A DNA stretch of 64,000 nucleotides from Streptosporangium subroseum (GCF_900188345.1 NZ_FZOD01000025.1:44634-108633); one strand, 5' to 3'; positions 15,583 to 24,710 are shown, counted from the first letter of the stretch. Program-made: numbers and translations. Notes: a model not told the origin generated them from the letters alone.

Positions 15583-15904
15583 ACGCGTCGCCCGCGCCAG
15601 GCCGTCGTCACCGGCGGCGCCTCCGGCATCCGTGCCCGCGGCGCCGCCAGGACCTGGCGGGCCTGCCGCTCGGTGACGCGGCGACGGCCCGGCTCCACAT
15701 CATGATCGTCGGTGCGCGCCACCGGCACCGGGTGCCCGTGAGCCGTTCGCCGAAAGGACGGTCCCGGTACGGCAAACCCGGCGCCATGATCAGGCCGCCC
15801 AGGCCAAACCCAGGGAAAATAGCTCTGAGGTGCGGGGTTATTCCGTGCACCGCTTCATCTTCCGGGAACGTGACACCTAGGATCACCGAGGAGGAAGCTT
15901 GGCC
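15583..15904. promoter_or_regulatory. Intergenic region with promoter of the LAL regulator
   Basis: Near 15610 a short frame reads VVTGGASGI, the start of an SDR nucleotide-binding loop, but stops soon after; it is at best a scrap. At the right end, TTCATC (15854-15859) and TAGGAT (15878-15883) are 18 bp apart, with the palindrome TTCCGGGAA (15860-15868) in the spacer. GAGGAGGAAGC then precedes a short ORF at 15905. Confidence 0.4.
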
Positions 15905-15949
15905 ATGACCTCAGATCCGGGACAGGGCGATGCGCGGCCGGAGGCGTGA
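15905..15949 (+). CDS. Possible 14-residue leader peptide ORF
   Basis: ATG at 15905 follows the best ribosome binding site of the locus (GAGGAGGAAGC). The frame reads MTSDPGQGDARPEA and stops at 15947-15949, 20 bases inside the LAL gene, which starts in another frame at 15930 with only a weak GGGACAGGG. Translation of this short ORF could deliver ribosomes to the regulator start (coupling). A sequencing or real frameshift joining the two is the alternative. Confidence 0.35.
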   Translation: MTSDPGQGDARPEA

Positions 15950-18215
15950 GTGGTCGGCGGTCCTCAAACTGCTGAGAACCGTCGCGGGCGTGAGCCAGAA
16001 CGTCATGCTCGTCGAGGGCGAGCCGGGGATAGGGAAAAGTCTTCTTCTCCTCGAAGCCGCGAGCGTCGCGTCCGCGCGAGGAGTCGCGGTGGCCACCGGA
16101 CGGGCCGACCAGCTGGGACGGCTGATGCCGCTGGGACCGCTGCTGTCCGCCCTGGAGGAGTCACCGGCGCCCATCACCGTCGCCAGGCACGCCTTCCCCT
16201 TTCCCGAGGGGTCCGGTCTGCTGCTGTGGCTGGCCGAACAGGTTCAGACCTCGCTGGAGGAGAGAACCGGCTCCGGACCGCTGCTCGTCACCCTGGACGA
16301 TCTCCAGTGGGCCGATCCGGCCACGCTCATGGCCCTGCGAACCCTGCCCTCGCGACTGGCGTCCCGTCCCGTGGCCTGGCTCCTGGCCCGCCGTACCGCC
16401 TCGGGCCACGACGACGCCGACCGGCTGTTCGACCTGCTGGAAGAGGAGGGGGCCGTCCGGATCCTCCTGCAACCGCTCGACGACGACGCGGTGGCCGAGA
16501 TGTCCGCCGACGCGCTGGGTGTGCCCGCCGGGGAGGAGCTGGCCGTGCTGGCCGCCCAGGCCGGCGGCAATCCGCTCCTTCTCGCCGAACTCCTCAGGGG
16601 GCTACACGAGGAGGACCACGTCCGCGTCGAAGGCGGCGTCGCCCGGCCGACCGGGGCCGCGCTGCCCCGGCGCGTCCACACCGCCGTACGGCGACGCCTG
16701 GACGAGCTCGACACCAAGACCCGGCACCTGCTGGAGGCCACCGCGGTGCTCGGGCGCTCGTTCTCGCCGACGTACGCGGCCGAACTGCTCGGCGAGACTC
16801 CGGTCGCGCTGCTTCCCGCGCTCCGGGAGGCGCTGGCGGCGGGCGTGCTCGTCGCCACCTCCGACGAGCTGGAGTTCCGGCACGAGCTGCTGTGGCGGTC
16901 GGTCGTCGAGAAGGTGCCCGTGCCGGTACGGCAGGCGTTGCACCACCAGATCGAGCGCAACCCGCCCACCCGTCCGGCCCCCGTGTACCGGCACACCGAC
17001 GATGCCACGGCCGAGGCGCTGGTGGCCCTGTCGCTGCTCGCCTGGGACGAGGGCAGGCTCTCCCGCGGCCTTGACCTGGCCCGCGAAGCCGTGGAACTCC
17101 CGGCAGGCGGGTGCCATCCACGGCCCCGGACCGTCCTGGCGAGGATGCTGACCGACCTCTGGCTGCTCGACGAGGCGGAGGCGATGACGGCGAGCGCCGA
17201 GGCGGAGGAGGGGGAGGGACAGTCCCTGTGGGCCGCCGAGATCTCCGTCCTCCGCGCCCGTCTGGCCCTCGCCGCGGGGCGGCCGGGCAGCGCGATCGAG
17301 CAGGCCGAGGCCGGCCTGGCCGCCGCGAGTGTCCTGGATGCCCCGGCCCTCGTCTCCTCGGCCGTCTCGGTGCTCGGCACGGCGTCACTGCGAGCGGGCG
17401 ATCTTCCCGGCGCCGCCAGATACCTGGAGAGGGATCCGGCCAGGTCGGCGCGGGGCGTGCCGCCGTGCACGCGGCTCCACTCGGAGCTGATGGCCGGGCG
17501 GATCAGCGAGGCGCTCGGCGGAGCCGCGGCCGCGATGGGCTCGCTCGGCCTCATCTACGACGCGCTGCCCAGGCACACCGGCGCGCTGACCGGCGATCCC
17601 GCCGCCGCGGCGTGGCTGGTACGGGTGGCGATGGCGACCGGCGACCCGCGGCGGGCCGACGCCGTCGTCGACGCGGCCGAGGGCATCGCCTGGCGTAATC
17701 CCTCCCTGTCCGGCCCCTCGGTGGCCGCCTGCCACGCGCGGGGGCTGCGCGACCATGACCCCGACGCGCTGAGCCGGGCCGCGGCCGAACACACCGACCC
17801 GTGGGCCAGGGCCTCGGCGGCGGAGGATCTCGGCGTGCTGTTCAGCGCGGACGGCGGCTCCCGCGATCTGGCCGTCGACAGTCTCAACGACGCGCTCACC
17901 TGTTACGGGACCGCGGAGGCCACCCGTGACGCGGCACGGGTGCGGGGCAGGCTGCGGGCGCTGGGCGAGCGCCGCCGTCACTGGGTCAGGACCGATCACC
18001 CCGTGTCGGGATGGGCCAGCCTGACCGGTACCGAGCACGCGGTCTGCGATCTGGTCGCCCAGGGGCTGACGAACCGGCAGACCGCCGAGCAGATGTTCAT
18101 CAGCGAGCACACCGTCGCCTTCCACCTGCGCCAGGTCTTCCGCAAGCTGAACATCCGCTCGCGGGTCGAGCTGGCCAGGCGCTCCGGAGAGGAGAGCGTT
18201 CATCCGACCGGCTGA
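15930..18215 (+). CDS. LuxR-family ATPase regulator (LAL)
   Basis: A 761-residue protein. Walker A is GEPGIGKS at residues 30-37; a Walker B-like LVTLDDLQWADP lies near 120-131. An AAA/STAND core and a helical TPR-like middle follow, with a C-terminal LuxR HTH (about 690-755: TGTEHAVCDLVAQGLTNRQT, then SEHTVAFHLRQVFRKLNI). LALs activate transcription after binding an inducer. The frame has a weak ribosome binding site of its own and overlaps the short ORF upstream. Its last 16 bases overlap the convergent stress-operon end at 18200, so it may interfere with or respond to that operon. Confidence 0.88.
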   Translation: MRGRRREWSAVLKLLRTVAGVSQNVMLVEGEPGIGKSLLLLEAASVASARGVAVATGRADQLGRLMPLGPLLSALEESPAPITVARHAFPFPEGSGLLLWLAEQVQTSLEERTGSGPLLVTLDDLQWADPATLMALRTLPSRLASRPVAWLLARRTASGHDDADRLFDLLEEEGAVRILLQPLDDDAVAEMSADALGVPAGEELAVLAAQAGGNPLLLAELLRGLHEEDHVRVEGGVARPTGAALPRRVHTAVRRRLDELDTKTRHLLEATAVLGRSFSPTYAAELLGETPVALLPALREALAAGVLVATSDELEFRHELLWRSVVEKVPVPVRQALHHQIERNPPTRPAPVYRHTDDATAEALVALSLLAWDEGRLSRGLDLAREAVELPAGGCHPRPRTVLARMLTDLWLLDEAEAMTASAEAEEGEGQSLWAAEISVLRARLALAAGRPGSAIEQAEAGLAAASVLDAPALVSSAVSVLGTASLRAGDLPGAARYLERDPARSARGVPPCTRLHSELMAGRISEALGGAAAAMGSLGLIYDALPRHTGALTGDPAAAAWLVRVAMATGDPRRADAVVDAAEGIAWRNPSLSGPSVAACHARGLRDHDPDALSRAAAEHTDPWARASAAEDLGVLFSADGGSRDLAVDSLNDALTCYGTAEATRDAARVRGRLRALGERRRHWVRTDHPVSGWASLTGTEHAVCDLVAQGLTNRQTAEQMFISEHTVAFHLRQVFRKLNIRSRVELARRSGEESVHPTG

Positions 18216-19822
18216 GGCACCACGCGTGCGACGTGCTCGTGCACCAGCCGGACCGCCATCGCGCCCTCACCCACGGCCGAGGCGACCCGCTTGACCGACT
18301 GGCTTCTGACGTCGCCCACCGCGAAGACGCCCGGCAGGCTGGTCTCCAGGGGCAGGCTGTCGTCGAAACCGGTGAGGACGAATCCCTTGTCGTCGAGGGC
18401 GAGGGAGGGGGCGAGCCAGTTCGTGCACGGATCGGCGCCGATGAGCACGAACATCGCCCGGGTGTGCAGACGCGTCCGCGCCCCGGTCTGGTTGTCCTCG
18501 GCGACGACGGCCTCCAGGCCATCGGTGCCGACGAGTTTGCGCACCTCGGTGTGGAGCATCACCTCCACCCGGGGGTTGTTCTCGATCCGGTCGGTGAGAT
18601 AGTGCGACATGTTCTGCCCGAGGCTCTCCTCGCGGATGAGCAGGCGCACCGAGGAGGCGTGCTCGGACAGGAAGATCGTCGCCTGGCCGGCCGAGTTCCC
18701 GCCGCCCACCACCACGACCGGGCCGCCCTTGCAAAACTCGGTCTCGGCCAGGGTCGCGGCGTAGTACACGCCGTTGCCCTCGAAGTCCTCCAGGTTCGGC
18801 ACATCGAGCTTGCGGTAGCGCGCTCCGGTGGCGATGATCACCGTGCGGCCGTGGACCGGCCGCCCCTCGCCGAGACCGATGATGTAGTGGCCGTCCCGCT
18901 GCTCCAGTGAGGCGGCCTCGGCCGGGACGCCGAGGGACGCGCCGAACTTCCTGGCCTGGATGACGGCCCGCTCGGTGAGCTCGGCGCCGGAGATGCCCGT
19001 GGGGAAACCGAGATAGTTCTCGATGCACGAGGAGGTGCCCGCCTGGCCGCCGAGCGCGACCGCGTCGAGCACCACCGTGCTCAGACCCTCCGACGCCCCG
19101 TACACCGCGGCCGCCAGGCCCGCCGGGCCCGCTCCCACGATGACAAGATCGACGACGCTCTCCGGCATGGCCGGTGCGGGCAGGCCGACGGCGCGCGCCA
19201 GCTCGGCGTTGCCGGGATTGCGCAGAACCCGGGTCCCGCCCACGATCACGATCGGGGTCTGATCCGACGTGATGCCGAGGTTCCGGATCAGCGCCTCCGC
19301 GTCCTCGTCCTCCTCCAGATCGATCCACCGGTGCGGCAACCGGTTTCTGGCGGCGAACTCGCGCAACCTCCGGGTGCCGGGCGAGTAGCGGGAGCCGATG
19401 ATCCTCAGCCCACTCCCCTGGACGATCAGCAACGAGCGGCGGACCATGTAGGCCCGCAGGATCAGGTCCCCCAGCTCGCAGTCATGGGCGACGATCTCCC
19501 GCAGGCGCCAGGTCGGAACCGCCAGGACCTCGCCCGCCTCGCAGACGACCGACGTCAAGAACGACTTCAGGCCCGTGAGCAGTCCCAGCTCACCGAGGAA
19601 GCGTCCGGGCCCGTGCACCCAGGTGACCTGCTCGTCGTCGACGCCGGCCACCTTCCCCGTCAGGATGACGAAGAATTCCGGGCAGACCTCGCCCTGCCGG
19701 ATCAGGACGTCGCCCACCCGGGTGGGCCGGCGGGTTCCGTAGGGTGCGAGCCTGTCGATCTGCCCGTCGCTCAACCGAGGAAATGCCCCATGATGGTCGG
19801 GCGTCTCCGTGAACGCGTCCAT
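18200..19822 (-). CDS. cNMP-binding/glutaredoxin-like/TrxR-like flavoprotein lacking the redox CxxC
   Basis: A 540-residue fusion. Residues about 15-130 are a cyclic-nucleotide-binding (Crp-like) beta-barrel (LIRQGEVCPEFFVILTGKV, GRFLGELGLLTG). About 135-220 is a glutaredoxin-like fold in which the CPxC is replaced by SPGT (GSRYSPGTRRLREF). About 225-535 is a thioredoxin-reductase-like FAD/NADPH unit (VIVGAGPAGLAAAVYGASEG, ENYLGFPTGISG, VVVVGGGNSAGQA, GVFAVGDVR). Where TrxR has CATC it reads AATLAE, so the active disulfide is missing. ATG at 19822 lies one base after the thioredoxin stop. It probably passes electrons or senses redox state rather than reducing thioredoxin by the standard route. 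Confidence 0.87.
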   Translation of the reverse strand: MDAFTETPDHHGAFPRLSDGQIDRLAPYGTRRPTRVGDVLIRQGEVCPEFFVILTGKVAGVDDEQVTWVHGPGRFLGELGLLTGLKSFLTSVVCEAGEVLAVPTWRLREIVAHDCELGDLILRAYMVRRSLLIVQGSGLRIIGSRYSPGTRRLREFAARNRLPHRWIDLEEDEDAEALIRNLGITSDQTPIVIVGGTRVLRNPGNAELARAVGLPAPAMPESVVDLVIVGAGPAGLAAAVYGASEGLSTVVLDAVALGGQAGTSSCIENYLGFPTGISGAELTERAVIQARKFGASLGVPAEAASLEQRDGHYIIGLGEGRPVHGRTVIIATGARYRKLDVPNLEDFEGNGVYYAATLAETEFCKGGPVVVVGGGNSAGQATIFLSEHASSVRLLIREESLGQNMSHYLTDRIENNPRVEVMLHTEVRKLVGTDGLEAVVAEDNQTGARTRLHTRAMFVLIGADPCTNWLAPSLALDDKGFVLTGFDDSLPLETSLPGVFAVGDVRSQSVKRVASAVGEGAMAVRLVHEHVARVVPQPVG

Positions 19823-19823
19823 C

Positions 19824-20282
19824 TCAACCACCCTCCCCTCCTGTCGCCGCACCCGCCGAGGCGAGCGCGCCCTCCACCCAGGTGCGCAGTTCGGCGACCG
19901 GCGCGGCGCCCGCCCGCTCGGCCACGACGCGCCCACCGCTCACGACCATCAGGTACGGCACGGCGCGGATCGTGAAGCGGTCGGAGAGCTTCGGCGCCCG
20001 GTCGATGTCCACCTTGACGAGCTTCACCCTGCCGGCGAAGTCCTGGGCCACCTGGTCGAGGGCGGGGCTGACCATCCGGCAGGGCCCGCACCACGTCGCC
20101 CAGAAGTCGACGATCACCGGGGTCGTCGAGCCTTCGACCACCTCGGCGAAGTCGTCGTCACCGGCCTCGGCGATCCACGGCAGCGACCGATGGCAGGAGC
20201 CGCAGTGCGGAACGCCCGCCGCGATCGCGGGCACGCGGTTCTTCTTCCCGCAGTTCCCGCACTGCACGATGCGCGATGACAT
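19824..20282 (-). CDS. Thioredoxin with N-terminal zinc ribbon (Trx2/TrxC type)
   Basis: A 152-residue protein. Cys8, Cys11, Cys27 and Cys30 (QCGNC...HCGSC) form a zinc ribbon like that of TrxC, a heat- and oxidation-tolerant thioredoxin. A thioredoxin fold follows with active site WATWCGPC (Cys65, Cys68) and the cis-Pro in RAVPYLMV. It lies 12 bp after clpB and one base before the TrxR-like fusion. The operon place suggests thiol repair during protein-folding stress. Confidence 0.93.
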   Translation of the reverse strand: MSSRIVQCGNCGKKNRVPAIAAGVPHCGSCHRSLPWIAEAGDDDFAEVVEGSTTPVIVDFWATWCGPCRMVSPALDQVAQDFAGRVKLVKVDIDRAPKLSDRFTIRAVPYLMVVSGGRVVAERAGAAPVAELRTWVEGALASAGAATGGEGG

Positions 20283-20294
20283 GGCCGGTCCTCC

Positions 20295-22901
20295 TCATTC
20301 GTAGGTGACGACGAGCTCTCCCTCGGCGAGGCCGACCCGGATCACGGCGCCCTCCTGGGCCTCCCCGGTGATCAGCGCACGTCCGATGCGGGTCTCGACC
20401 TCCCTGGCGATGAACCGGCGCAGCGGGCGGGCGCCGTACACGGGGTCATACCCCTGCTCGGCGATGTACCTGAGCGCGTCCTCGGTGATCTCCAGCCGGA
20501 TCCCCCGCTGGTCGAGCCGGGCGCGCAGCTCACCGAGCATGAGGCCGACGATGCGCTCGATCTCGTCGGGGGTGAGCGGCTTGAAGATCACGATGTCGTC
20601 CACCCGGTTGAGGAACTCCGGACGGAAGCGGGAGCGCAGCTCCGCCATGACCTGCTGCTTGGCGTCCTGCTTGATCTCGCCGCCCGGCGTGACGCCTTCG
20701 AGGAGGTACACGGAGCCGATGTTGGAGGTCATGATCAGGACGGTGTTGCGGAAGTCGACGGTCCTGCCTTGCGCGTCGGTGAGCCGCCCGTCGTCCAGCA
20801 CCTGCAGCAGCGTGTTGAAGACGTCGGAGTGCGCCTTCTCCACCTCGTCGAACAGCACGACGGAGTAGGGCTTGCGCCGTACGGCCTCGGTCAGCTGGCC
20901 GCCCTCCTCGTACCCGACGTAGCCCGGAGGCGCGCCGACGAGGCGGCTGACGGTGTGCCGCTCCTGGTATTCGCTCATGTCGATGCGGACCATGTTGTCC
21001 TCGGTGTCGAACAGCGCCTCCGCGAGGGCCCTGGCCAGCTCGGTCTTGCCGACCCCCGTCGGACCCAGGAAGATGAACGATCCGATCGGGCGGCGCGGGT
21101 CCTTGATGCCGGAACGGGCCCGGATGACCGCGTCGGCCACCAGCTGCACCGCCTCGTCCTGGCCGACCACCCGCTCGTGCAGGATCTCGTCGAGGCGCAG
21201 CAGCTTCTCCCGCTCCCCCTCCTGCAGGCGGCTCACCGGGATGCCCGTCCATCTGGAGACGATCATCGAGATCTCGTCGTCGGTGACGACCTCGCGCAGC
21301 AGGCGTGCGACGCCCTGCTTGCTGAGCAGGCGTTCCTCCTCGGTCTGCAGTCGCCGTTCGAGCTCGGGCAGCCTGCCGTGCCGCAGCTCGGCCGCGCGGT
21401 TGAGGTCGTAGTCGCGCTCGGCCCGCTCGGCCTCGGCCCGCACCTGCTCGATCTCCACGCGCAGGGCCTGGACCGTGCGCAGCGCCTGCCGTTCGGCCTC
21501 CCACTGCGCGCGCATGGCATCGGCCTCGGCGCGCAGGTCGGAGAGCTCCCTGCGCAGCTCCTCCAGGCGGGCCCCGCTCGCGGCGTCCTCCTCCTTGGCG
21601 AGCGCGGTCTCCTCGATCTCCAGCCGCATCACCCGGCGGGTGAGCTCGTCGAGCTCGGCGGGCATGGAGTCGATCTCCGTACGGAGCATCGCGCAGGCCT
21701 CGTCCACCAGGTCGATGGCCTTGTCGGGAAGGAATCTGTCGGAGATGTAGCGGTGGCTCAGCACGACGGCGGCCACCAGGGCGCTGTCCTGGATCTTCAC
21801 CCCGTGGAAGACCTCCAGCCGCTCGCGCAGGCCCCGCAGGATCGAAACGGCGTCCTCGACCGAGGGCTCGTCGATCATCACCGGCTGGAAGCGGCGCTCC
21901 AGGGCGGCGTCCTTCTCGATGTGCTTGCGATACTCCCCGAGGGTCGTCGCCCCGATCATGTGCAGCTCACCGCGGGCGAGCATGGGCTTGAGCATGTTGC
22001 CCGCGTCCATGGCGCCCTCCGCCGCGCCGGCGCCCACCACCGTGTGCATCTCGTCGACGAAGAGCAGGATCCGCCCCTCAGCCGCCTTGACCTCGTTGAG
22101 CACCGCCTTCAGCCGTTCCTCGAACTCACCCCGGTATTTGGCGCCGGCCACGAGCGAGCCCATGTCAAGGCTGAAGACCGTCTTGCCCTTGAGCCCCTCG
22201 GGCACGTCCCCGTTGCCGATCCGCTGGGCGAGGCCCTCCACGATGGCGGTCTTGCCCACTCCGGGATCGCCGACCAGGACGGGGTTGTTCTTGGTCTTGC
22301 GGGACAGGATCTGTATGACGCGGCGGATCTCGGCATCGCGGCCGATGACCGGGTCGAGCTTGCCCGCCACCGCGTCGGCCACCAGGTCGCGCCCGTACTT
22401 CTCCAGCGCCTCGTAGGCGACCTCGGGCATCGCCGACGTCACCCGCTGGTTACCCCGGATCGAGGTGAGCGCCTTGAGGAAGGTGTCCCTGCTCAGGCCC
22501 GCCTCGTGCAGCAGCCGTCCGGCGGCGGTCTCGCTCCCCTCCTCGATCAGGGCGATGAGCAGATGCTCGACCGAGACATACTCGTCCTTGAGCCGGTCGG
22601 CCTCGCGCTTGGCCGCCTCCAGCAGGCGTGACAGCCTCTGCGTCACGTAGACCTGGCCGGGTTCGACCCCGGGCCCGCTGACCCGGGGCCTGCGGTTCAG
22701 CTCGGCCTCCAGCTCCTCCCTGAGCCGGTTGGGGTCGGCGTCGGCGGCGAGCATCAGCCGGGGGATCAGCCCCTCCGGCTGGTCGATCAACGCCAGCAGC
22801 AGATGCTCACCGTCGATCTCGGTGTGGCCGAAGCGAAGCGCCTTGGTCTGGGCGTCGTGCAGCGCCTCCTGCGACTTCTGCGTCAGCTGGTTCAGGTCCA
22901 C
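20295..22901 (-). CDS. clpB: ClpB disaggregase
   Basis: An 868-residue AAA+ chaperone of normal length. It has a Clp N domain (1-145), NBD1 with Walker A GDPGVGKT near 203-210 and Walker B ILLFVDEMHTVVGAG, and a coiled-coil M domain (about 395-530, rich in Glu/Arg heptads). NBD2 carries GPTGVGKTELARALAE near 600 and VVLFDEVEKAHSDV. GTG at 22901 follows AGGAGG and lies 10 bases inside the cbpM end. It dissolves aggregates together with DnaK/GrpE/J-protein, all encoded upstream in the same operon. Confidence 0.97.
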   Translation of the reverse strand: MDLNQLTQKSQEALHDAQTKALRFGHTEIDGEHLLLALIDQPEGLIPRLMLAADADPNRLREELEAELNRRPRVSGPGVEPGQVYVTQRLSRLLEAAKREADRLKDEYVSVEHLLIALIEEGSETAAGRLLHEAGLSRDTFLKALTSIRGNQRVTSAMPEVAYEALEKYGRDLVADAVAGKLDPVIGRDAEIRRVIQILSRKTKNNPVLVGDPGVGKTAIVEGLAQRIGNGDVPEGLKGKTVFSLDMGSLVAGAKYRGEFEERLKAVLNEVKAAEGRILLFVDEMHTVVGAGAAEGAMDAGNMLKPMLARGELHMIGATTLGEYRKHIEKDAALERRFQPVMIDEPSVEDAVSILRGLRERLEVFHGVKIQDSALVAAVVLSHRYISDRFLPDKAIDLVDEACAMLRTEIDSMPAELDELTRRVMRLEIEETALAKEEDAASGARLEELRRELSDLRAEADAMRAQWEAERQALRTVQALRVEIEQVRAEAERAERDYDLNRAAELRHGRLPELERRLQTEEERLLSKQGVARLLREVVTDDEISMIVSRWTGIPVSRLQEGEREKLLRLDEILHERVVGQDEAVQLVADAVIRARSGIKDPRRPIGSFIFLGPTGVGKTELARALAEALFDTEDNMVRIDMSEYQERHTVSRLVGAPPGYVGYEEGGQLTEAVRRKPYSVVLFDEVEKAHSDVFNTLLQVLDDGRLTDAQGRTVDFRNTVLIMTSNIGSVYLLEGVTPGGEIKQDAKQQVMAELRSRFRPEFLNRVDDIVIFKPLTPDEIERIVGLMLGELRARLDQRGIRLEITEDALRYIAEQGYDPVYGARPLRRFIAREVETRIGRALITGEAQEGAVIRVGLAEGELVVTYE

Positions 22902-23203
22902 GAAGAGCCTCCTGTGAGTCGGGAACGGTCGCGCAGGGCGGCCTCCAGTTCGGCGATACGGTCCAGCAGATGCACCACGAGGCCGAGGGCGGCGTAGTTG
23001 AGGGAGAACCCCGCGCGCAGGCGCTGGACCCGCGCCATGACCTGCAGCTCAGGTGCCGGGAACCAGAGGCGGCCGGCGGCGTCATGCTGCGCTTCGAGCA
23101 CGCCGAGGACGACGAGGCGGCGCACCAGCTCCGGATGCGTCCCGGTGGCCCTGGCGAACGCCTCCAGGTTCAGACGGTCGGGCCTGGTGAGGGAGTAGGT
23201 CAT
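22892..23203 (-). CDS. cbpM: CbpM-like MerR-fold chaperone modulator
   Basis: A 103-residue protein starting ATG at 23203, one base overlapping the cbpA stop. An N-terminal MerR-type helix (LNLEAFARATGTHPELVRRL), the LWFPAPELQVMARVQRLR element and a carboxyl coiled coil (LVVHLLDRIAELEAALR) are typical of CbpM. That protein inhibits the J-protein CbpA by binding its J-domain. It also resembles HspR, but the missing second wing, the neighbouring CbpA-type J-protein and the length favour CbpM. DNA binding is not excluded. Confidence 0.78.
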   Translation of the reverse strand: MTYSLTRPDRLNLEAFARATGTHPELVRRLVVLGVLEAQHDAAGRLWFPAPELQVMARVQRLRAGFSLNYAALGLVVHLLDRIAELEAALRDRSRLTGGSSWT

Positions 23204-24141
23204 CACCGCCTCCTCGGATCGAATGTCGAGACCGCGGCGAGCTGCTCGAACAGGCGCCGCTCCTCCTCCGACAGCTGTGGCGGAACCATGATCCGCACCT
23301 CGGCATACAGGTCGCCCGGCTTGCCTCGGGCGCCCGGCATCCCCCTGCCGCGCAGCCGCAGCCGCCGCCCGCTGGACGTGCCCGCGGGCACCTTGACCTT
23401 GGCCTCGCCCCCCGGGGTCTCGACCACGACGGGCGCCCCGAGCGCCGCCTCCCACGGGGTGACGGGGAGATGGACGTAGATGTCGCGGCCCTCGACCCGG
23501 TAGCGGGGATGCGGCGCGATCCTGACGATCAGGTAGAGGTCCCCGGCGGGAGCCCCGTCACCGCCCCTGCCTCCCTGCCCGGCCAGCCTGATGCGCTGCC
23601 CGTCGGTCACGCCCGCGGGAATCTCGACGTCCAGCCTGCGCGAGTCGCCCAGGGTGATCGAACGCCGGCCGCCGTGGTAGGCCTCCTCCACGGTCAGCTC
23701 GATCTCGGCTTCCTGGTCGGCGCCGGGGATCGGCCCCCAGCCGCGGCCCGCCCGGCCCCCTCGGCCGGTGAAGATACCGCCGAGGAGGTCGTCGAGGTCG
23801 ACGTCCTGGCCGAAGCCGCCGAAGCCCCCGGTCCCGGCCTGGCCCGCCCTGCCCTGCCTGGCTCCGCGGCCTCGGGCACGCGCCCAGGTCTCCGGGTCCA
23901 CGTCGTCGGGCACCTGGCGGAAATCGGCGCCGAACGCGTCATAGCGGCGCCGGGTGGCCGGATCCGACAGGACGCTGTACGCCTCCGAGGCCTCCTTGAA
24001 CCGGTCCTCGGCGGCCGGGTCCTTGTTGACGTCGGGGTGGTTGTCGCGCGCCAGCTTCCGGTAGGCGCGCTGGATCTCGTCCTGGCTCGCGCCTCTCGGC
24101 ACCCCGAGGATCTCGTAGAAGTCACGGCGGGGGGGCATCAT
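23203..24141 (-). CDS. cbpA: CbpA-type DnaJ co-chaperone
   Basis: A 312-residue J-protein. The J-domain (residues about 6-70) has the HPD triad (DNHPDVNK). A Gly/Phe/Arg-rich linker follows (about 88-135), then two DnaJ C-terminal substrate-binding domains (IELTVEEAYHGGRRSI, LDVEIPAGVTDGQRIRLAGQ, VKVPAGTSSGRRLRLRGRG). The four CxxCxGxG zinc motifs of DnaJ are absent, so it is CbpA/DjlB class. It overlaps grpE (ATGA) and cbpM. It delivers substrates to the DnaK of this operon. Confidence 0.92.
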   Translation of the reverse strand: MMPPRRDFYEILGVPRGASQDEIQRAYRKLARDNHPDVNKDPAAEDRFKEASEAYSVLSDPATRRRYDAFGADFRQVPDDVDPETWARARGRGARQGRAGQAGTGGFGGFGQDVDLDDLLGGIFTGRGGRAGRGWGPIPGADQEAEIELTVEEAYHGGRRSITLGDSRRLDVEIPAGVTDGQRIRLAGQGGRGGDGAPAGDLYLIVRIAPHPRYRVEGRDIYVHLPVTPWEAALGAPVVVETPGGEAKVKVPAGTSSGRRLRLRGRGMPGARGKPGDLYAEVRIMVPPQLSEEERRLFEQLAAVSTFDPRRR

Positions 24142-24710
24142 TCCCCCTTGGCCACCACGACCAGCGCGGGTCGCAGCTGCTGTTCGCCGTCTCCGTAGGC
24201 GGGCCGCAGCACGTGCAGGACGGTCCCGTCGGGCGCGTCCTCCTGCGCGAGTACGGCCACCGCCTCGTGCCTGGCCGGGTCGAACGTCGCTCCGGTGTCG
24301 TCACGGCGGGCGAAGCCGAGACGGGCGAGCACGTCCTGGGCCTGGTCCCGGATCGCCTTCAGCCCCTCGACGATCGACGCGGGATCGGTCTCCGCGTGTT
24401 CCAGGGCGCGTTCCAGGTTGTCCAGCACGGGCAGCCATTCGGCGGCCGCCCGCGCGCGTTCGTCGGCCCGCACCCGCTCGACGTCCCGGACGACGCGTTT
24501 GCGGAGATTGTCCAGGTCTGCCAGAGCACGCCGCCAGCGGTCCTCCAAGTCGGCGACCTGTGCCTGGAGCTCCTCGATCCGCGCCTGGAGCTCTGCCACG
24601 CCCGGCGCGGTGCTCTCGTCCGGCCCAGCCCTCTGGTCCGGCGCGGTGCTCTGGTCAGAGACGGCGCGTTCGGTGCGCTCGGTTCCCTTCCGTTCGGATG
24701 GCTCATTCAT
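24138..24710 (-). CDS. grpE: GrpE nucleotide exchange factor
   Basis: A 190-residue protein from ATG at 24710, 8 bases inside dnaK. A charged, disordered N-terminus (about 1-38) precedes a long coiled coil (VAELQARIEELQAQVADLED) and the conserved ALADLDNLRKRV stretch. The C-terminal beta domain contains GATFDPARHEAVAVL and YGDGEQQLRPALVVVAKGE. It releases ADP from DnaK. The start was chosen for the NEPSER... reading, which avoids a low-complexity extension inside dnaK. Confidence 0.92.
   Translation of the reverse strand: MNEPSERKGTERTERAVSDQSTAPDQRAGPDESTAPGVAELQARIEELQAQVADLEDRWRRALADLDNLRKRVVRDVERVRADERARAAAEWLPVLDNLERALEHAETDPASIVEGLKAIRDQAQDVLARLGFARRDDTGATFDPARHEAVAVLAQEDAPDGTVLHVLRPAYGDGEQQLRPALVVVAKGE

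Noticed and set aside
15605..15700. VVTGGASGI stretch like the SDR nucleotide loop
   Set aside because: Only nine residues match, then the frame becomes arginine-rich and stops; chance cannot be excluded.
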